Assembly (NCBI GenBank): GCA_025642065.1 | Contig: JAODUP010000133.1 | Location: forward strand, 482,001-546,000 | Direction of reading: 5' to 3' | Length of the DNA stretch: 64,000 nt | Origin: Paralvinella palmiformis | Lineage: Eukaryota > Annelida > Polychaeta > Terebellida > Alvinellidae | Shown here: piece after piece, positions 59,241-64,000 of the stretch | Layout: the number at the start of each line of letters is the position of its first letter | How positions within the stretch are numbered: the stretch's first letter is position 1 | The notes under the pieces: model-generated | What the model saw: the letters and a program-made list of their open reading frames with translations, nothing else | Told to the model about the DNA's origin: nothing | Database searches by the model: none | Translations under genes and position numbers: made by a program

Positions 59241-59752
59241 ATTCGCAACTTTTATAAACACTGGCCTCCTGTCAGCGGAAACAGGGGTACGTTGGCACCA
59301 GGATATGACGTCACGGGCAGAATTGCCGCACGTACAAATTAGCCTTCACATAACTGTGCGTATTCTGAGCCCTAACGCATTCAGAGCCGGATTCCGGTGG
59401 ACCTTTGTGTGTTCGAAAGAGTCGGCAACTGGTTTTCACGTATGAAAAGCATGGCAGCACACGTACAATCAGTGACTAGTATAAACACGCATAATAATGA
59501 TATTTGTTTAAAAAAAAGTGTATTGTGCGTTAATATTAATAAATAATTTACAAGTTTATTGATGATAATAAGTATGAAGACAACTAAGGTGATGATGGTG
59601 ATAGTAATAATAATAATAATAATAATATAAAATATTAATATCCTATACACATTTTCTTATTAGAAATGTTACGTAATTTTATGTAATGTTGTTCCAGAAA
59701 AAGTTAAAAATTAACATCGCAGAAACTGTGGACGTTTTGCCAGATTATCAAG
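59241..59752. other. Upstream region of the GDPD gene
   Basis: AT-rich with TAA repeats (59606-59630). No TATA box or known site stands out enough to call. It should contain the promoter of the gene starting at 59753. Confidence 0.4.
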
Positions 59753-60904
59753 ATGCTAGTTCAGTATCCGGTTCTACTCTTGTTGATCATCGGGCGTGTT
59801 CTAACCAAGGTCAATTCCGTAACAACTGAACGTACATCGAGACCATTGATTATCGGCCATCGGGGAGCTCCGGGCATCTATCCAGAAAACACGTTACCCG
59901 GATACCGACAAGCGATTGCGGATCACGCCGACTACATCGAGTGCGACGTGTTCCCGACCAAAGACCGCCAGCTGGTCTGTCTACACGATCCCTACCTCTC
60001 TCCGATCACGGACGTCGCCAACCGGACGGAGTTTGCCGACAGGAGGAGGACGATGTTCGTTCCGGATTACGGCCAACACGACGATTGGTTCCTGTTCGAT
60101 TTCACCCTGGACGAGCTGAAGACGTTGCGCCTGAAGCAACGCGACTCGTTCAGAGACCAGTCGCACAACGGAAAATATCCGCTCACCAGCTTCGACGAGT
60201 ACGTCCAAGTCGCTAAGAACGCCGGCCGACCAGTCGGGATCTATCCGGAAATAAAACTTCCCGAACTGATCAACGACCAGCCGTTCATGAATGGCACCCG
60301 AATCGAGGACATTTTCCTCGATTCGCTGAAGCGTCACGGCTACACGAAGAGGAACGACCTCTGCTTCGTCCAGAGCTTTTCCGAGGAGGCCCTCCGGTAC
60401 ATTAAGGGCAAGACCGAACTGCGCCTGGTCATGATGGTCTGGCTGGAAGAGCACATACGGGGCCCGAACTTGAACGAGTCGAAAATCGACGAATGGTCCG
60501 AGATGTATTACGGATTCGGCGCCTGGAAGCCGCAGATCGTGAACTACTACGACGACGAGAACGGCTACAAGAACTGGATCGGCAGCGAGACGGGCCTCAT
60601 CCAGGAAGTGCTCAGAACCGGGCTGAAATTCCACGTGTACACGTTTCGCAACGAAGACCGTTATTTGGCTTGGGACTTCAAGCAGGATCCGATCAACGAG
60701 TACCTATATTTCGATCAGTTGGGGGATATCGAGGCGTATTTCACAGATTTTCCGGGCACGATGTACAGGGCTTTCGAGGAACGCTACGGGCGCCATCCCA
60801 CTGACAGTACGTGTCCCACCAACGTCGCCGGTCCAGCTCGACCATGGTTGGCGTCACAGATCATAACGTTCATGGCGATGATTGTCAGACAATTTGTCCG
60901 ATGA
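59753..60904 (+). CDS. Secreted GlpQ-type glycerophosphodiester phosphodiesterase, intronless, 383 aa
   Basis: Family members hydrolyse glycerophosphodiesters (or lysophospholipid/sphingolipid analogues) to glycerol-phosphate and an alcohol, needing a divalent metal. An N-terminal hydrophobic segment (residues 5-17) is a likely signal peptide, so the enzyme should be extracytoplasmic. The TIM-barrel motifs are HRGAPGIYPENT from His36, IECDV with Glu63 and Asp65, LHDP with His78, and YPEIK with Glu166. All expected catalytic and metal residues are present. The insert of about 80 residues between LHDP and YPEIK is typical of the GlpQ type. A hydrophobic C-terminus (WLASQIITFMAMIV) could be a GPI-anchor signal. 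The gene has no intron and sampled coding sequence is about 60 percent GC, unlike its AT-rich surroundings. Horizontal transfer, retroposition, or local codon preference could explain this. Confidence 0.92.
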   Translation: MLVQYPVLLLLIIGRVLTKVNSVTTERTSRPLIIGHRGAPGIYPENTLPGYRQAIADHADYIECDVFPTKDRQLVCLHDPYLSPITDVANRTEFADRRRTMFVPDYGQHDDWFLFDFTLDELKTLRLKQRDSFRDQSHNGKYPLTSFDEYVQVAKNAGRPVGIYPEIKLPELINDQPFMNGTRIEDIFLDSLKRHGYTKRNDLCFVQSFSEEALRYIKGKTELRLVMMVWLEEHIRGPNLNESKIDEWSEMYYGFGAWKPQIVNYYDDENGYKNWIGSETGLIQEVLRTGLKFHVYTFRNEDRYLAWDFKQDPINEYLYFDQLGDIEAYFTDFPGTMYRAFEERYGRHPTDSTCPTNVAGPARPWLASQIITFMAMIVRQFVR

Positions 60905-61122
60905 TTCTTCGAGTTTCGAGCGTGATGATCCAAGACTCTCCGGTTATTGCTGGTTGAGTGGTTAATACAGAAAAGAAGTGTGCCTGGGAGAATGAGCGAG
61001 TGAACAAACGAACGAATGAGTGGATGGGTACTTTGTTAATCTCGGACTGATCACGTCCGTTAGTTATTGGTCCGAAAAGCGATTCCATAGGGAAATTAAA
61101 TGATTGGATGAAACATCCTACA

Positions 61123-61276
61123 GAGCTGTTTAGCATAGGCGCAGGTAACAATTGGGACATATGACCAATTGGCTGTTGCCGAGGGAACGATATTCCCATC
61201 AATAGAGATTTGAGCCGGATTTGAGGCAACAACCTTAGAGGTTTGTAGCGGACTGTTCTAGCCACTGGGTTTACGG
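61123..61276 (-). mobile_element. tRNA-derived SINE, family 4 (decayed)
   Basis: GAGCTGTTTAGCATAGGCGC, a weak reverse B box (GGATTTGAGGCAACAACC) and TCTAGCCACTGGGTTTACGG match the family in order. Confidence 0.5.
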
Positions 61277-61534
61277 AACGCCAGTCTCAAATTAAGAACA
61301 AAGTAATGAAGGTTATGCAGACGGCCAAGTTTCATTGAACTTTGTCCGATGTGTTAAGACTATCGAATAGAACAATGGGATGCACACAGGGTTTTTATAA
61401 CCGAAATTAGTCGTGCTATTTTTTAATGATTTATTATTAGTGCTATAGTCGGAGGTATTAGTGTTATAACTATATTTTATTATATGTACTAATATCTATG
61501 CTTTGTTTTCAATTATAGCATTATATATATGTAC

Positions 61535-61571
<37 letters not shown>

Positions 61572-62186
61572 TTTGTTTTTTATTTAGGTAGTGGTCATTT
61601 TATCAAAATTCTGTAATATTTATAAACATCATGAAAACCTGAGCCCACGCCTTTATTATTAGTTACATTAAACGCGCATGCACGCAAACATGCACGCACG
61701 CACGCACGCACGCACACATAGATGTAACAAAACTGAATTAAAAAAAGTTCAAACTTTAATACGTTTTTCACTCTAATAACCACGTTTAATAAGGATCCCT
61801 GTTACTCTTCGAGAAAGTGAGCGGGTGATGTCTGCTTTGTTTGAACTGATCACTTGTCGATGAACTGGTGAAATGAATACGTTACAACATACAAACAAAT
61901 CCATCAATAAGCAGTACATCTGAACATCGGTGTGATTTCTTGTTGTCAGTCGGAAAGTCATGTCTAAATTAAATATCGGCTCATCCAGTCTGATAATATT
62001 GCAGGTTCCTCTGTTTCGTATTGAACTCGTACGGTGATTGCGCATTCGGTGTACCAATTTGTATTTAGAGGTTCCAGGGGGTTGATTTAAAATGCATCAT
62101 GTCTTGACAGGCTTATAGCGACCAGTAAGATTCTCTCGTACATGAATAAATATGGTATAATTTAAAAATGTTCCCAGGATATAACG

Positions 62187-62188
<2 letters not shown>

Positions 62189-62261
<73 letters not shown>

Positions 62262-62262
62262 T
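62189..62262. repeat. Microsatellite (TA)n-(TTTA)n
   Basis: About 29 bp of TA followed by about 11 TTTA units. Confidence 0.9.
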
Positions 62263-63059
62263 AATTTCAAATAAATGAACGATTCACGACTTTTGGCGCG
62301 GTTTTACTAAACCAACATGACCAGTTACAGATGATGGCGACAACTGCGCATTACGTGCCATTCTACCAGCCAGATGGTGAAGGCACAAAGTCATTAATAA
62401 ACTGCAATAATATTATTATCATTGTACGAGAAAAAGGTACACAGAAAATGTCAACAAATCGTACTAATAACTACCATCTGAACAATACCGACAGATGAAC
62501 AATACTAACAGATGAAGAATACCGACAGTTCACGATTCTGGATAGGATCCGGTAAGAGATTCCGGACATCGCTAGTTATACCTGATAAGTTAGATCAGTA
62601 ATGATATTTATTGTTTTGCTGAGAGGAAACAATTTAGATCCGGGGACGAATTTTGACGTCAATTAAACAAGTGACAGCTCATTGTCTTCAGTCTGAGGGT
62701 CTGCTCGCGGATTGTCGACGTTTTTTGGCTTTAATTTGGCTAAAGTTGGCAAATTGCCATACATTATTCCTGGATATTGGATCCACTTTAATTTGCAGCA
62801 TTATTTTGTATATCTTGGAAAAAAAAGAATAATATAAAAGGACATTTTCTTTGTTTAAATGAAACAGTCGGATTTGTTATGTATCCCGTCGATGTTGCCA
62901 AATTGCGTTCATTTCTCGCCTGCCTCGGTAATCTTTATAGATGATCACAATAGAAAGCCTTACCTCGTCTAAAATAACCAGAGCTTTGATTGGTCATTAA
63001 TCTTTTAATGTGGACTATAAATAATATATCCGTAATCTTTTCGAGTCAACCTATTTTCA

Positions 63060-63080
63060 GCGATTTTATCAGTACCTGTG

Positions 63081-63131
<51 letters not shown>

Positions 63132-63153
63132 ATCTGGTACTGATAAAACTCGC
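63060..63153. repeat. Inverted repeat with TA core, upstream of the AADAC-like gene
   Basis: Arms GCGATTTTATCAGTACC (63060-63076) and, in reverse, GCGAGTTTTATCAGTACC (63136-63153) enclose a TA run (63083-63127). It may be a tiny MITE or a cruciform-forming sequence. It ends 117 bp before the start codon. Confidence 0.65.
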
Positions 63154-63270
63154 TATATATACACACACGCCGATATTATCGCATCGACTCACCTTGTTGA
63201 ACTTCGTCGCTTTCAGCTGATAGAACTATTAAGACGCGCGTCGCATTCAATCCGTATTACAAAGGAAACA

Positions 63271-64000
63271 ATGAAGGCAGGATTTGTGTCCTCTGTACTG
63301 ATACTACTGGCGTGTTGGTATCTGTACGAGCCGATACCATCGGGATTTTCGCAGCCGTGGAAGCTGCGCGCGGTGTGGGCTGGCGTTAAAGTGGTTATGG
63401 ACGCCTCCTGGATCGCGGAGACGCTCGGCTTGGTCCCCGCACACGAGGTCCTACGATTCGCCGAAGAATTAAGGACGTCCAACGCACCTGAGAAGCGAGC
63501 GAAGGATCTGGTATTGGACGGGATTCCCGTGAGGGCGTACAACGTGAAGGATTCCGGACCGAACGGAAGATATCCGGGATTGGTGTATTACCACGGCGGC
63601 GGCTGGGCTCTGTCTAGTACGAAGAAGTACGACCGTCTGATGCTAGGCATTCTGGAGCAAATCGACATCATCATCGTATCGGTCGATTATCGGCTGGCCG
63701 GAAAAGATGGCGTCCGGTATCCGGAACCGCTCGATGACTGTCTGACGGCCACCAAGTATTTCTTGACGCACTGCTCGACGTTGTTTGGCGTCGATCCGGA
63801 ACGAGTCGCCATAGGAGGAGACTCAGCCGGGGGGAATCTAGCCGCCGCCGTCGCTCTGAAACTGAGAGACGAACACTTCAGCCCGATGCCAAAGCTCCAA
63901 GTACTGATCTATCCCGTGCTGCAAGCCGTCGACTTCCTTCTGCCGTCGATGGTACAGAATAAGCACGGACCAATTCTGACAAGGTACTGGCTCGCCAAGT
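63271..64000 (+). CDS. Arylacetamide deacetylase-like esterase/lipase (cut by window end)
   Basis: An open frame of 243 codons runs from the ATG at 63271 to the window edge without an intron or stop. AADAC-type enzymes are alpha/beta hydrolases of the hormone-sensitive-lipase group, anchored in the endoplasmic reticulum with a luminal catalytic domain, and hydrolyse acyl esters and amides of lipids and xenobiotics. An N-terminal hydrophobic segment (residues 5-18) fits the membrane anchor. The oxyanion-hole motif YYHGGGW is at 106-112. The nucleophile motif GDSAGGNL lies at 183-190 with Ser185. VSVDYRLA, FGVDPERVAIG and LIYPVLQ follow the family order. The Asp and His of the triad lie beyond the edge. 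Like the GDPD gene it is GC-rich and lacks introns in the visible part, whereas vertebrate AADAC genes have several. Confidence 0.93.
   Translation, partial: MKAGFVSSVLILLACWYLYEPIPSGFSQPWKLRAVWAGVKVVMDASWIAETLGLVPAHEVLRFAEELRTSNAPEKRAKDLVLDGIPVRAYNVKDSGPNGRYPGLVYYHGGGWALSSTKKYDRLMLGILEQIDIIIVSVDYRLAGKDGVRYPEPLDDCLTATKYFLTHCSTLFGVDPERVAIGGDSAGGNLAAAVALKLRDEHFSPMPKLQVLIYPVLQAVDFLLPSMVQNKHGPILTRYWLAK

Larger units (their letters stand above)
60905..63270. other. Spacer between the GDPD and AADAC-like genes
   Basis: It holds a family 4 SINE relic (61123-61276), TA runs (61540-61570), ACGC repeats (61690-61712), a TA run fused to TTTA repeats (62189-62262) and a TA run inside an inverted repeat (63060-63153). 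No gene was recognised. Confidence 0.5.

Noticed and set aside
59981..60634. Long minus-strand open frame of 217 codons
   Set aside because: It lies opposite the GDPD coding sequence, is a by-product of its GC-rich codons and has no family motif.
63213..63542. Minus-strand open frame at the right end
   Set aside because: It is antisense to the AADAC-like gene, whose plus-strand motifs are unmistakable.

Overview
This is a window of an AT-rich, intron-rich animal nuclear genome. It has GT-AG introns with phase-consistent exons, orthologues of SNRPE and SYF2, at least four tRNA-derived SINE families, LTR and non-LTR retroelements, and TIR elements. The repeat mixture and gene types suggest a lophotrochozoan, probably a marine mollusc. 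That is inference, because nothing here identifies the species. No operons, CRISPR arrays, rRNA genes or free-standing tRNA genes were seen.

Layout. (1) About 1-11.4 kb, minus strand: an unrecognised gene assembled here from ten phase-compatible exons (350 codons, continuing past the left edge). It is Ser/Arg/Lys-rich and contains a two-exon module present three times in tandem. (2) 11.4-16.6 kb: intergenic DNA with a CTAG-rich stretch, a TIR element and two SINEs. (3) 16.56-26.09 kb, plus strand: an 11-exon GMC oxidoreductase (choline-dehydrogenase-like, 621 aa) in which the usual active-site His is Asp. Its introns hold LINE, SINE and TTAA-flanked MITE copies. (4) 29.54-34.22 kb, plus: SNRPE (snRNP Sm protein E, five exons including a 27-nt one). 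(5) 34.88-37.41 kb, minus: SYF2 (spliceosome factor, six exons), tail-to-tail with SNRPE. (6) 37.4-59.7 kb: repeat-rich DNA with a FLYWCH-like relic, SINEs, a TIR element, a degenerate Ty3/gypsy element with its own LTRs and a solo LTR nested in it, LINE and hAT fragments, and a second solo LTR. (7) 59.75-60.90 kb, plus: an intronless, GC-rich, secreted GlpQ-type glycerophosphodiester phosphodiesterase. (8) 63.27 kb to the right edge, plus: an intronless (as far as visible), GC-rich arylacetamide deacetylase-like lipase/esterase, cut by the window end.

Functional picture: SNRPE and SYF2 both serve pre-mRNA splicing. The GMC, GDPD and AADAC-like genes are metabolic enzymes acting on small or lipid substrates, but nothing shows that they form one pathway. 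The two right-hand genes differ from the others in base composition and lack of introns. The exon-duplicated gene at the left is the least explained locus.
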